Source of the DNA: Bacteroidia bacterium
GTDB lineage: Bacteria > Bacteroidota > Bacteroidia > B-17B0 > Aurantibacillaceae
DNA length: 38,718 bases
Reading direction: 5' to 3'
Assembly: GCA_022842625.1 (NCBI GenBank)
Contig: JALHPG010000022.1
Location: forward strand, 1 to 38,718
Position numbers and translations under genes: made by a program. Shown here in pieces: positions 32,574-38,718 of this stretch; within the stretch, counting starts at the first letter, position 1; every line of letters starts with the position of its first letter. The notes under the pieces are model-generated. The model worked only from the letters and a program-made list of their open reading frames with translations, did not search any database and had not been told where the DNA came from.

Positions 32574-33533
32574 TTATACTAAAACTTCGTAGATCTTATA
32601 TTTATTAAAATAATTGTTTAATAGCGTATGAGCTTCCTTTAAAAGACTGTCTTCGGTATATTTTGCACCTAATTGTTTGCTGGCAAGAATGGCAGAATTT
32701 ATACCCGCTTCGGTATTAGTTTTCCGAATAGATTTTTCAAGAAAATACAAAGCAAAGGCTTTATCTTTTATGGTTCCAAGATTTGATATCATAAAACTTA
32801 AAGCATAAAACGCTTTTTTGTTTAACATTAGGTGTTGACTTAACTTTTTATTTTCCGGTAATTTATTAAAAGGATTTTTAATTTCTTTTTGTGTGATAAA
32901 GTTTTTTTCCCAAGGATATTTTTCTTTTGTTTCTTTTAAAACAATTAAGCCTTGAAAACTTTCGCCATAAATACTTATCCATCTTAATTTTCTGCGAAGC
33001 TCATGAACTTGTTTTTCCATATCGGTAAAACCCTTTGGAAATTGATTAAAAAACTCACAGGCATCAATTAATTCAGATCTAATTTCTTCGTGCAACTTTA
33101 AAACAATAGTTTTATCATTAAAATTAATTTTAAACTCCTTATTCATTTGGGCTAGTTCATCCAAATAAAAATCATTCTTCATTAATTTACTATTCAGTTT
33201 TTCAACTGCTTTATCTAATTTACCCGAAACGTATTCTAATTGTTGAACTTTTACTGTTTTTAATTTTGAAAAATCCGCAAGAACCTCAATGTAATTTTCT
33301 ATTTGACCTAAATAATCCTCCAATTTTTTAATGGTTGAATGCCATTCTTTTATTTGTTTATCTTCAAATAGTTTATTGGATACACGGAGAATTGATTCGG
33401 CCATAAATACGGGCACTCTCACTTTATTTTTGTAAAGAAATAAGGCCGGGTTAGTATTTGTTTTAGCTTTTTTAAACAGAGTAATTAATTGTCCGCAATA
33501 AAGTTGAAATGGGTAATGAGTAACGAGTGCCAT
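32574..33533 (-). CDS. Helical protein of unknown function
   Basis: A 319-residue protein that I do not recognise. It is almost all alpha-helical and rich in Lys, Glu and Leu, with no signal peptide or membrane segment. Helical stretches include WHSTIKKLEDYLGQIENYIE and EEIRSELIDACEFF. The segment VHELRRKLRWISIYGESFQG resembles the H-x-x-R-R-x-x-R-W motif of CHAD domains, which bind polyphosphate, but the rest does not give a clear repeat of that fold. It lies upstream of the LytTR gene on the same strand with a 97-base gap. Its length and composition suggest a compact helical bundle. No function is assigned. Confidence 0.7.
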   Translation of the reverse strand: MALVTHYPFQLYCGQLITLFKKAKTNTNPALFLYKNKVRVPVFMAESILRVSNKLFEDKQIKEWHSTIKKLEDYLGQIENYIEVLADFSKLKTVKVQQLEYVSGKLDKAVEKLNSKLMKNDFYLDELAQMNKEFKINFNDKTIVLKLHEEIRSELIDACEFFNQFPKGFTDMEKQVHELRRKLRWISIYGESFQGLIVLKETKEKYPWEKNFITQKEIKNPFNKLPENKKLSQHLMLNKKAFYALSFMISNLGTIKDKAFALYFLEKSIRKTNTEAGINSAILASKQLGAKYTEDSLLKEAHTLLNNYFNKYKIYEVLV

Positions 33534-33629
33534 AAGAGAGATTTAATTTATGTATATCAAATCTACCAAAAAAAATCCGGTTTTACTAGTTAATAAACAC
33601 TTAATTTAGGCTTGGGTTGAGGCAAAAAC

Positions 33630-34256
33630 CTACAATTTACTTATCGAATATTCGTAAACCTTTAATCCGGAATTTGGTAAGCCAATTTTTATCCAACCTA
33701 ATAAATTTTTATAGCGTACACCAATGTACTTATTATCTATATTTATCCAATAGCCATGTGAGCCACGATGTCCGCTGCCGCAAATAGTATTGCTGCCATA
33801 AGAATAGGCTATTTTTAATGTTCCACTACGCCACTTATCTTTAATATTTATAACATCATTTAAAGAAAGTACTTTAGGGAAAATTTCATTTACAGTTGTT
33901 TGAGTAAGAATATTTGATGAATCATAATCAGAAATAGTGTAAATAGAATCAGCTAATAAATAAGCATCGGCAGATAGCGATTCAATTTGTCTGGTAACAA
34001 AAAAACTTCCCCCGGCACAAGCATAACCAGTGGTTGTACTTAATTTAAAATCATTTAAATGATCATTATTAATATCGATCGAAAAAGATTCTGTTTGATT
34101 ATATAAATAAAGTAAAGTATCGGGATTAATATCTGTAATAGTAACTTTAGATGAAGAAGCGCTGGTTATAGTTATTTCATTAGGAACCATTCCTTCATCT
34201 TTTTTACAAGAAAAAATAAGCGTTATGATCGAAAATAGTAAAAGTTTGTTTTTCAT
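33630..34256 (-). CDS. Lipoprotein of unknown function
   Basis: A 208-residue lipoprotein: MKNKLLLFSIITLIFSC with lipidated C17 and a charged KKDEG start. The mature domain looks beta-rich and includes FSIDINNDHLNDFKLS, which looks like a short calcium-binding or Asp-rich loop (DINNDHLND), and a C-terminal GYWINIDNKYIGVRYKNLLGW segment. Similar YIGVRY-x-x-x-GW strands occur in many Bacteroidota surface proteins. Three cysteines in the mature part (at CAGG, ICGS and the lipid cysteine) may form a disulfide. No family was recognised. It stands alone on the minus strand below the ssb pair. Confidence 0.7.
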   Translation of the reverse strand: MKNKLLLFSIITLIFSCKKDEGMVPNEITITSASSSKVTITDINPDTLLYLYNQTESFSIDINNDHLNDFKLSTTTGYACAGGSFFVTRQIESLSADAYLLADSIYTISDYDSSNILTQTTVNEIFPKVLSLNDVINIKDKWRSGTLKIAYSYGSNTICGSGHRGSHGYWINIDNKYIGVRYKNLLGWIKIGLPNSGLKVYEYSISKL

Positions 34257-34316
34257 CAGTACATCAAATTTAATATAAAAAACGGTAATTAAAACAGATC
34301 TTGCCTAAAATAAAAA

Positions 34317-34342
34317 AGCCCGGAACCATGACGATCCGGGCT
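34317..34342 (-). terminator. Terminator downstream of the first ssb gene
   Basis: AGCCCGGA (34317-34324) pairs with TCCGGGCT (34335-34342) around a 10-nt loop; on the minus strand six T residues follow. It lies 21 bases after the ssb stop codon. Confidence 0.85.
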
Positions 34343-34362
34343 AAACTAACAAATCTCAGTTA

Positions 34363-34698
34363 TTAGTTTTCTTTTTGTTTTAAGGTTACTTCATTTGCAA
34401 CAATTTCGGTAACATATTTTTTCTGTCCGTTTTTATCTATATAGTTGCGAGTAGTTAAACGCCCTTCTACACTCACAAAACTTCCTTTTTTTAGTTCTGC
34501 CTCTATTTGTTCTGCCATTTTACCCCAGGCCGAAATAAAATGCCATTGCGTATCTTCTGCCTTTTCGCCTGTTCTGGTTTTATACTCATCTTTTGTAGCC
34601 ATAGAAAAACGTGCTACTTTACTTCCGTTCTCAAAAATTTTTACTTCCGGATTGTTACCTAAATTACCTGTTAATTGTACTTTGTTTGTTGTGCTCAT
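34363..34698 (-). CDS. ssb: Short single-stranded DNA-binding protein (first of two)
   Basis: A 111-residue OB-fold SSB: VQLTGNLGNNPEVKIFENGSK, FSMATKDEY, WHFISAWGKMAEQIEAELKKG and VSVEGRLTTRNY follow the family pattern. It stops right after the OB fold (EVTLKQKEN), so the disordered linker and acidic tip that recruit repair and replication proteins are missing. It could be an accessory SSB, for example in competence or a plasmid-like role. It is followed by a terminator and preceded by a palindromic repeat and a second ssb. Confidence 0.92.
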   Translation of the reverse strand: MSTTNKVQLTGNLGNNPEVKIFENGSKVARFSMATKDEYKTRTGEKAEDTQWHFISAWGKMAEQIEAELKKGSFVSVEGRLTTRNYIDKNGQKKYVTEIVANEVTLKQKEN

Positions 34699-34752
34699 GA
34701 TATTTTATTTTATAATTTTTAATTGATTTAATAGTTATGTTTTTAAATAGTT

Positions 34753-34820
34753 CAAATTTTCCTCCCCCTCCCGATGGCTATCGGGACTTCGCGACAACCC
34801 TTCTGAGAGGGGAAAATTTG
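34753..34820. repeat. Palindromic intergenic repeat between the two ssb genes
   Basis: Outer arms CAAATTTTCC (34753-34762) and GGGGAAAATTTG (34809-34820) enclose the hairpin CCCGATGGCTATCGGG (34770-34785), followed by ACTTCGCGACAACCC. Such CCCGATnnnnATCGGG-centred palindromes look like a known dispersed repeat type of Bacteroidota. Being more GC-rich than its surroundings, it is likely mobile or repetitive. Confidence 0.65.
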
Positions 34821-34823
34821 GAA

Positions 34824-35165
34824 TTACGCTGCTTTTTGAAATGAAACAAATAATTCGTTTGCAACAATTTCTGTGCTTACACGCTTAGAACCATCTTTAC
34901 TCGTGTAACTGCGGTTAACTAATTTACCGTCTATAGTAACCTGTGTGCCTTTGTATAAAATACGCTCGGCTACATTTGCCAGACTACCCCATGCGGTAAT
35001 GGTGTGCCATTGTGTGTTGGTTACTTTTTCTCCTTTTTTGTTAGTAAAGGTTTCGTTGATCGCAATTGCGAAACGTGCTAACTTACTTCCGTTGTCTAAA
35101 ATTTTAACTTCCGGATTTGCGCTTAAGCGCCCTACCAATTGTACGTGGTTTTGGATGTTCATCAT
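34824..35165 (-). CDS. ssb: Short single-stranded DNA-binding protein (second of two)
   Basis: A 113-residue OB-fold SSB: VQLVGRLSANPEVKILDNGSK, FAIAINETFTNKKGEK, WHTITAWGSLANVAERIL and VTIDGKLVNRSYTSKDG. It ends FVSFQKAA just after the OB fold, so like its neighbour it lacks the acidic protein-recruiting tail. The two proteins share most core residues, so they arose by duplication, but they are clearly diverged. Both genes are on the minus strand and 125 bases apart, with the palindromic repeat between them. A long inverted repeat at 35263-35332 lies upstream. Confidence 0.92.
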   Translation of the reverse strand: MMNIQNHVQLVGRLSANPEVKILDNGSKLARFAIAINETFTNKKGEKVTNTQWHTITAWGSLANVAERILYKGTQVTIDGKLVNRSYTSKDGSKRVSTEIVANELFVSFQKAA

Positions 35166-35262
35166 GTTTGTTTTTTTTTATTTGTTATTATTTATTTTTC
35201 GTTTTAAGTGTTTCATTGTTTAACTGTAAGGCGTTATTCAAATCGACAGGACAAAGGTGCGG

Positions 35263-35332
35263 CAACAACAAAAGTTTATTCGGTTATTACGCATTTACAT
35301 ACGAATAAAGTCGTTTACAAACGTTTGTTGTC
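35263..35332. repeat. Nested imperfect inverted repeat upstream of the ssb pair
   Basis: The left arm CAACAACAAAAGTTT (35263-35277) pairs with AAACGTTTGTTGTCG with two mismatches (about 35318-35332). Inside it, TTTATTCG (35275-35282) pairs with CGAATAAA (35302-35309). It sits about 100-170 bases upstream of the second ssb gene. The rest of 35166-35549 is AT-rich and I see no gene in it. Confidence 0.4.
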
Positions 35333-35549
35333 GGATAAAAATTTTAATAAAACACTGTTTTTCAATAGTTTATGGCTAATAATAAACTTTGAAGAAAATT
35401 GGAAGAAAAAATGAAAAAAATGTGATATAAACACATCTTTTGATGAGAAATATAAAAAAACAAGATCATGCCGTTTATTCCTTTCAATCGGATAATACAC
35501 TTTTTTTATGAGTCGCTCTTAACTATATTCGTATAACATTCTTAATACC

Positions 35550-36632
35550 ATGGAACCATTAAAAGAGCTATTTAATAAACCGTATTTTTTACATTTAGCA
35601 GATGAAATAAAAAAAGCATTTAAAAGTTTTGATTCAGTTAATTTTTTAAAAGATGTAACACAAAATTTAGATGCCTTATCGTTAAACGAACGGATGAGAA
35701 ACACATCTATAGTTTTAAAAAAATATTTGCCGCAGGATTATAAAAAAGCCATCGAACTATTATATAAAGTAATTCCCAATACGCAACGAGGTTACACCAA
35801 CCTCGTTTTTCCTGATTTTGTTGGCTTATACGGTCACGATCATTTTGATATTTCTTTAGAAGCCTTAAAATACTTCACTCAATTTGGCTCATCTGAATTT
35901 GCGATCAGAGAATTTTTAAAACGCGATTTTAATAAAACAATTAAGGTGATGAACCATTGGGCAAAGGATAAAAATCATCATGTTCGCCGCTTGGCTTCTG
36001 AAGGAAGCCGCCCACGCCTACCCTGGTCATTTAAACTCGATGAAGTAATTAAAAACCCAAAAAGCACTCAAGGCATTTTAGAAGCACTAAAAACAGATGA
36101 AGAATTATATGTGCGAAAATCAGTAGCCAATCATTTAAACGATCTTTCTAAAGACAATACAGCACATATGCTTGCGTTGGTTAAGGCTTGGGATAAAACC
36201 AACCATCATACAGCATGGATAGTGAAACATGCCAGCCGAACATTGATAAAAAAAGGAAATGCTGAATCGTTAGCTATTTTTGAATTTGAAAAAGATCCAA
36301 AAATAAAACTGGCAAATTTTAAAGTTATAACACCTAAACTAAAGCTTGGAGAACACCTGGCGTTTGAATTTGAGCTGATATCAGAAAAAAGAAAAGATCA
36401 AAAACTGGTGGTCGATTACATCCTTCACTATTGTAAAAAAGGCACTGAACTCACAAAAAAAGTGTTTAAACTTAAAGACCTCACTCTAAAACCCGGACAA
36501 AAAATAACTATTTCTAAAAAACAAATATTAAAAGATTTTTCAACGCGTAAACATTATACCGGAACCCATTTTATAGAGATACAGGTAAACGGAAAAGTTT
36601 TAGTAAAAGATTCTTTTCATTTAAAAAAATAA
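35550..36632 (+). CDS. AlkC-like DNA glycosylase (HEAT-repeat alkylation repair protein)
   Basis: A 360-residue HEAT-repeat DNA-repair protein. The family signature ASEGSRPRLPW is at residues 149-159, preceded by the HEAT pairs KVMNHWAKDKNHHVRRL and followed by ELYVRKSVANHLNDLSKD and WIVKHASRTLIKKGNAES. The last 100 residues (LANFKVITPKLKLGEHLAFEF to the end) form an Ig-like domain, the feature that separates AlkC from AlkD. AlkC enzymes excise cationic alkylated bases such as 3-methyladenine and 3-methylcytosine without flipping them out. I infer that activity from the family. It is divergent from ssb. Confidence 0.88.
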   Translation: MEPLKELFNKPYFLHLADEIKKAFKSFDSVNFLKDVTQNLDALSLNERMRNTSIVLKKYLPQDYKKAIELLYKVIPNTQRGYTNLVFPDFVGLYGHDHFDISLEALKYFTQFGSSEFAIREFLKRDFNKTIKVMNHWAKDKNHHVRRLASEGSRPRLPWSFKLDEVIKNPKSTQGILEALKTDEELYVRKSVANHLNDLSKDNTAHMLALVKAWDKTNHHTAWIVKHASRTLIKKGNAESLAIFEFEKDPKIKLANFKVITPKLKLGEHLAFEFELISEKRKDQKLVVDYILHYCKKGTELTKKVFKLKDLTLKPGQKITISKKQILKDFSTRKHYTGTHFIEIQVNGKVLVKDSFHLKK

Positions 36633-36859
36633 TCCCGGTCTAATTATTTATACTGGATGCTAGCGTTTATAGATCTGAAAATTCATAATTTGTAATATTT
36701 TACCTCTACAAATGGCCGCCTCTTTAGGAGAATTATTGAAAAAATGGCCTCTATTATAGAACAGAACTTAAGTTTTGGCTTAAATAAACTCATTTTATTA
36801 TAGCCAATTCTGTCATTCAATTCGTCGGTTTACCTTTAAAAAAACCCTAGTCCCTCTGT

Positions 36860-36896
36860 AAGCCTTTAAAATAAGCTGTTCAAAGGCTAAAGGCTT
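36860..36896 (+). terminator. Terminator-like hairpin
   Basis: AAGCCTTTA (36860-36868) can pair with TAAAGGCTT (36888-36896), followed by six T. A second AAAGGCT copy at 36882-36888 offers an alternative pairing, so two mutually exclusive hairpins are possible. It may end a transcript that starts in the gap or reads through from alkC. Confidence 0.55.
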
Positions 36897-37052
36897 TTTT
36901 TAATAATAAGATCGAATTACACGTTTAAGGTCCAAAATAGACTTAAACAAGAGTAAAAAAGCAACTAACCGCCAATTCACAATTAAAAATACATTGTTAA
37001 TTACTTCTTAAAGGATTTTAATTTGTAACTGCATACAATAAGAAAAATAATA

Positions 37053-37060
37053 TAGATTTG
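37053..37060 (+). promoter_or_regulatory. Candidate -7 promoter element TAGATTTG
   Basis: TAGATTTG matches TAnnTTTG and lies 26 bases before the ATG of the SWIB gene. The leader is A-rich, typical of Bacteroidota translation starts. No -33 TTTG at the right distance is seen. Confidence 0.45.
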
Positions 37061-37086
37061 TTAGTATAAATTAAAAAACTAAAACA

Positions 37087-37503
37087 ATGGCGAAAAAAGC
37101 AGTAAAAAAAGCAGCTCCTAAAAAAGCAGCTAAGAAAGCAGCTCCAAAAAAAGCAGCTAAGAAAGCAGCAAAAAAAGCAGCTCCTAAAAAAGCAGCTAAG
37201 AAAGCAGTAAAAAAAGTAGCTCCTAAAAAAGCAGCTAAGAAAAAAAGAACTGGTACCCCAGGCGTAGGTTTAAACAAGCCTTATACACCAAGTGCAGCTC
37301 TTGCTGAAATTGTTGGTAACAAAGCAATGCCTCGTACTGAAGTTGTAAAAAAATTATGGGTTTATATTAAAGCCAATAAATTACAAGATGCAAAAAACAA
37401 ACGTATGATCAATGCTGATGCTAAATTAAAACCGGTATTCAGTGGTAAAGGTCAAGTATCTATGTTTGAAATGGGTAAACACTTATCTAAACACTTAAGT
37501 TAA
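37087..37503 (+). CDS. Histone H1-like Lys/Ala-rich tail fused to a SWIB/MDM2 domain
   Basis: A 138-residue chromatin-type protein. The first 58 residues are a Lys/Ala/Pro tail made of five or six KKAAPKKAAKKA-type units, like the C-terminal tail of histone H1, with near-identical DNA repeats of about 33-48 bases. Residues about 60-138 form a SWIB/MDM2 domain (YTPSAALAEIVGNKAM, EVVKKLWVYIKANKLQDAKNKRMI, FEMGKHLSKHL). Such fusions occur in Bacteroidota and Chlamydia, and the tail should bind DNA or RNA without sequence preference. A nucleoid role is likely but not shown. The gene has its own promoter candidate and terminator, suggesting strong independent expression. Confidence 0.93.
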   Translation: MAKKAVKKAAPKKAAKKAAPKKAAKKAAKKAAPKKAAKKAVKKVAPKKAAKKKRTGTPGVGLNKPYTPSAALAEIVGNKAMPRTEVVKKLWVYIKANKLQDAKNKRMINADAKLKPVFSGKGQVSMFEMGKHLSKHLS

Positions 37504-37524
37504 TATTCATTCAATATAAATTTA

Positions 37525-37557
37525 AAAACCCTTGAGAACTTAGTTTTCAAGGGTTTT
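37525..37557 (+). terminator. Strong terminator after the SWIB gene
   Basis: A 15-bp stem (37525-37539 with 37543-37557, one G-T pair) with a 3-nt loop runs directly into a T-run. It lies 21 bases after the stop. Confidence 0.92.
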
Positions 37558-37689
37558 TTGTTTTAATACAATTAATACCGAAATAGTCGAATATCAAATT
37601 CACTGTAATACCTATCGCTATTGATTTAAATTTTAAATTACAGTATAAATCTCTACCGGAAATATCTACAGCGTCTTAAATTTTTGGTA

Positions 37690-37890
37690 TTTTTTTTGTC
37701 ACTTTTGACGCGCAAAAGTAACCAAAACGCTTTTGATTTTTTGTAGGAGATTTTTATTTTGACGATTTAGAGGCAGTCAAAATAAAACCGTTGTCTGTCT
37801 AAACTCTTGTCTTTATGCTGAATCAGCTAACCGCAGAGTTTAGACAGCAACTATCTCTGCAAAAAATCAAAATAACATCACGTAGAAAAG
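37690..37890. repeat. Structured dispersed repeat, copy B
   Basis: The second copy of the repeat at 5423-5671. It has a TTTTTTTGTCACTTTTG entry, an outer stem (37731-37750 with 37854-37872), a hairpin with a 12-bp stem and 12-nt loop GATTTAGAGGCA (37752-37763 with 37776-37787), a second hairpin of 17 bp with one bulge (37790-37807 with 37835-37851) and the exit AAAAAATCAAAATAACATCACGT. The two inner hairpins inside an outer stem make a three-way junction. It fills most of the gap between the SWIB and CHAT genes and has no coding capacity. Confidence 0.78.
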
Positions 37891-37981
37891 CTATGTGCCT
37901 ACAAAATCTGTTTTTAATTATTTTACTTTTTTAAGGACGACTAAATATCATTTATTTTTTTAAACGTTCTTTGTCCCAAAC

Positions 37982-38718
37982 TTACCTGCCATTTAAAACA
38001 AAGGCTCCCCAATAATAGGGCTCGGGGTATTTCTTTTTTACTTCAAGTTGCGCCTCTTTAAATGCTGTATAAAGATCTCCTGAAACTATCCACTTACTAT
38101 ATAACGCAACCATCAACTCCATAGTAGCATCGTCGCTTACCGACCATAATGACATGATGATAGATCTTGCTCCTGCTAGTTTAAATGCGCGTTGTAAACC
38201 AAACACTCCCTCTCCATTTTTAACCTTACCTAAACCTGTTTGACAAGCACTCAACACCACCAATTCTGTTTTATCAAGATCTAAGTTCATTGCTTCATAG
38301 GCCGTTAAAATACCATCTTCAAACTCCTTTAACTGACTGATATTTGTGGTGTTTAATGAATAGGTATTATTAGCGCCGCTAAAAATTATTCCCGAACGCA
38401 TCATCGGATTTTTATAATACGATTGCTCTGTTTTTGATAACTCAGCCAATGTTTCTTCGGCAAGATCTTCAAGAAAAAAACCATGTGTTGCAAAATGCAG
38501 TACATCGGGATCTTTAATTTTTTTCACATCGGCCTCGTTCGCTTTTTCTTCTGTTAAAAGCGTTGTGGCGAGTGCTCTTTTTTCGAGTTGTAGTTTAATC
38601 GTTTCAACTTCGGTTTTTGTACCGGGCAGCTCGTCTAATTTAAATCCGTAAGCTCCCCTAACAGCCAGATCGTTACCAAAGTTTTTTTTATTTTGTGGGA
38701 GCGTACTTAGATCATAAC
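37982..38718 (-). CDS. CHAT-domain protease, C-terminal part (start outside the window)
   Basis: The frame is open to the right edge, so the GTG at 38527 is not a real start; upstream codons encode YDLSTLP and GAYGFKLDELPG. The visible 245 residues are a CHAT (caspase-HetF-associated with TPRs) domain: the catalytic His is in HFATHGFF and the Cys in VLSACQTGLG, followed by GVFGLQRAFKLAGARSIIMSLWSV and YYWGAFVLNG at the end. CHAT proteins are caspase-like Cys proteases and usually carry TPR repeats on the N-terminal side, which would be beyond this window. Some act with gasdermin or CRISPR effectors, but nothing nearby shows such a partner. The gene has no terminator visible on this side except the repeat. 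Confidence 0.9.
   Translation of the reverse strand, partial: YDLSTLPQNKKNFGNDLAVRGAYGFKLDELPGTKTEVETIKLQLEKRALATTLLTEEKANEADVKKIKDPDVLHFATHGFFLEDLAEETLAELSKTEQSYYKNPMMRSGIIFSGANNTYSLNTTNISQLKEFEDGILTAYEAMNLDLDKTELVVLSACQTGLGKVKNGEGVFGLQRAFKLAGARSIIMSLWSVSDDATMELMVALYSKWIVSGDLYTAFKEAQLEVKKKYPEPYYWGAFVLNGR

Larger units (their letters stand above)
36633..37086. other. Gene-free intergenic region between the alkC-like and SWIB genes
   Basis: About 450 AT-rich bases. Besides the hairpin at 36860-36896 and a candidate promoter for the next gene, I see no protein or RNA gene. A 15-codon frame at 36712 is treated as chance. Confidence 0.5.

Noticed and set aside
36712-36759. A 15-codon frame (MAASLGELLKKWPLL) with amphipathic look
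   Set aside because: Too short to support without conservation; no ribosome-binding context, and the gap is otherwise non-coding.
37982-38527. Treating the GTG at 38527 as the start of a 181-residue CHAT protein
   Set aside because: The same frame stays open to the window edge and its upstream codons encode CHAT-like sequence, so the gene is cut, not short.
1-38718. CRISPR array, tRNA, prophage or insertion sequence
   Set aside because: I found no regularly spaced direct repeats, no tRNA-like T-arm context outside coding sequence, and no integrase or transposase gene. Short RNAs without strong structure could be missed by eye.

Overview
The window looks like part of a low-GC Bacteroidota chromosome (class Bacteroidia; I cannot resolve the family). 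The evidence is a type IX secretion (gliding-motility type B) C-terminal domain, lipoproteins with short Bacteroidota-style lipoboxes, DUF4476, DUF4199, DUF2147 and haem-binding-domain proteins typical of the phylum, a Rho factor with a long acidic N-terminal insert, A-rich leaders instead of Shine-Dalgarno sites, and a few TAnnTTTG-like -7 promoter elements. There is no rRNA, tRNA, CRISPR array, prophage or transposase. Genes are mostly housekeeping or envelope genes, interrupted by a few structured non-coding repeats.

Layout. 1-2406 (minus): a signalling locus with a small conserved-looking protein, a terminator-like hairpin, then an overlapping trio of membrane protein, histidine kinase and LuxR-type response regulator (cut by the window edge). 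2646-2828: DUF3606 protein behind an array of TAGGTA half-sites. 2945-4046 (minus): ABM-domain protein overlapping a SAM hydroxide adenosyltransferase family gene, divergent from phoH (4148-5098). 5099-5732: gene-free, with nested inverted repeats and copy A of a structured repeat. 5733-9119 (minus): lolA and ftsK. 9242-12805 (plus): secreted S15/CocE hydrolase, a 37-residue Cys-tailed membrane peptide, bifunctional nnr. 12903-18639 (minus): SRPBCC-GyrI fusion, rhomboid protease, GyrI-like lipoprotein, PLP aminotransferase, DEAD-box helicase with Gly/Arg tail. 18824-25876 (plus): mannose-1-phosphate guanylyltransferase, TPR-SpoIIE phosphatase, DUF4476 protein, haem-binding protein, rho, DUF4199 protein. 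25953-35165 (minus): outer-membrane barrel, DUF2147 protein, T9SS cargo, LytS-type hybrid sensor, LytTR regulator, an unknown helical protein, a lipoprotein, two short SSBs. 35550-37503 (plus): AlkC-like DNA glycosylase and an H1-like/SWIB protein. 37504-37981: copy B of the structured repeat. 37982-38718 (minus): C-terminal part of a CHAT protease.

The most interesting signals are: (1) two diverged copies, about 32 kb apart, of a repeat in which hairpin stems have changed sequence on both arms while a 12-nt loop stays nearly constant, which points to selection on a folded RNA or DNA; (2) three exported-protein genes whose signal peptides are complete only if translation starts at ATA or ATT; (3) a small CPPNCG-tailed protein upstream of a two-component operon, with a terminator hairpin ending at the operon's first start codon.
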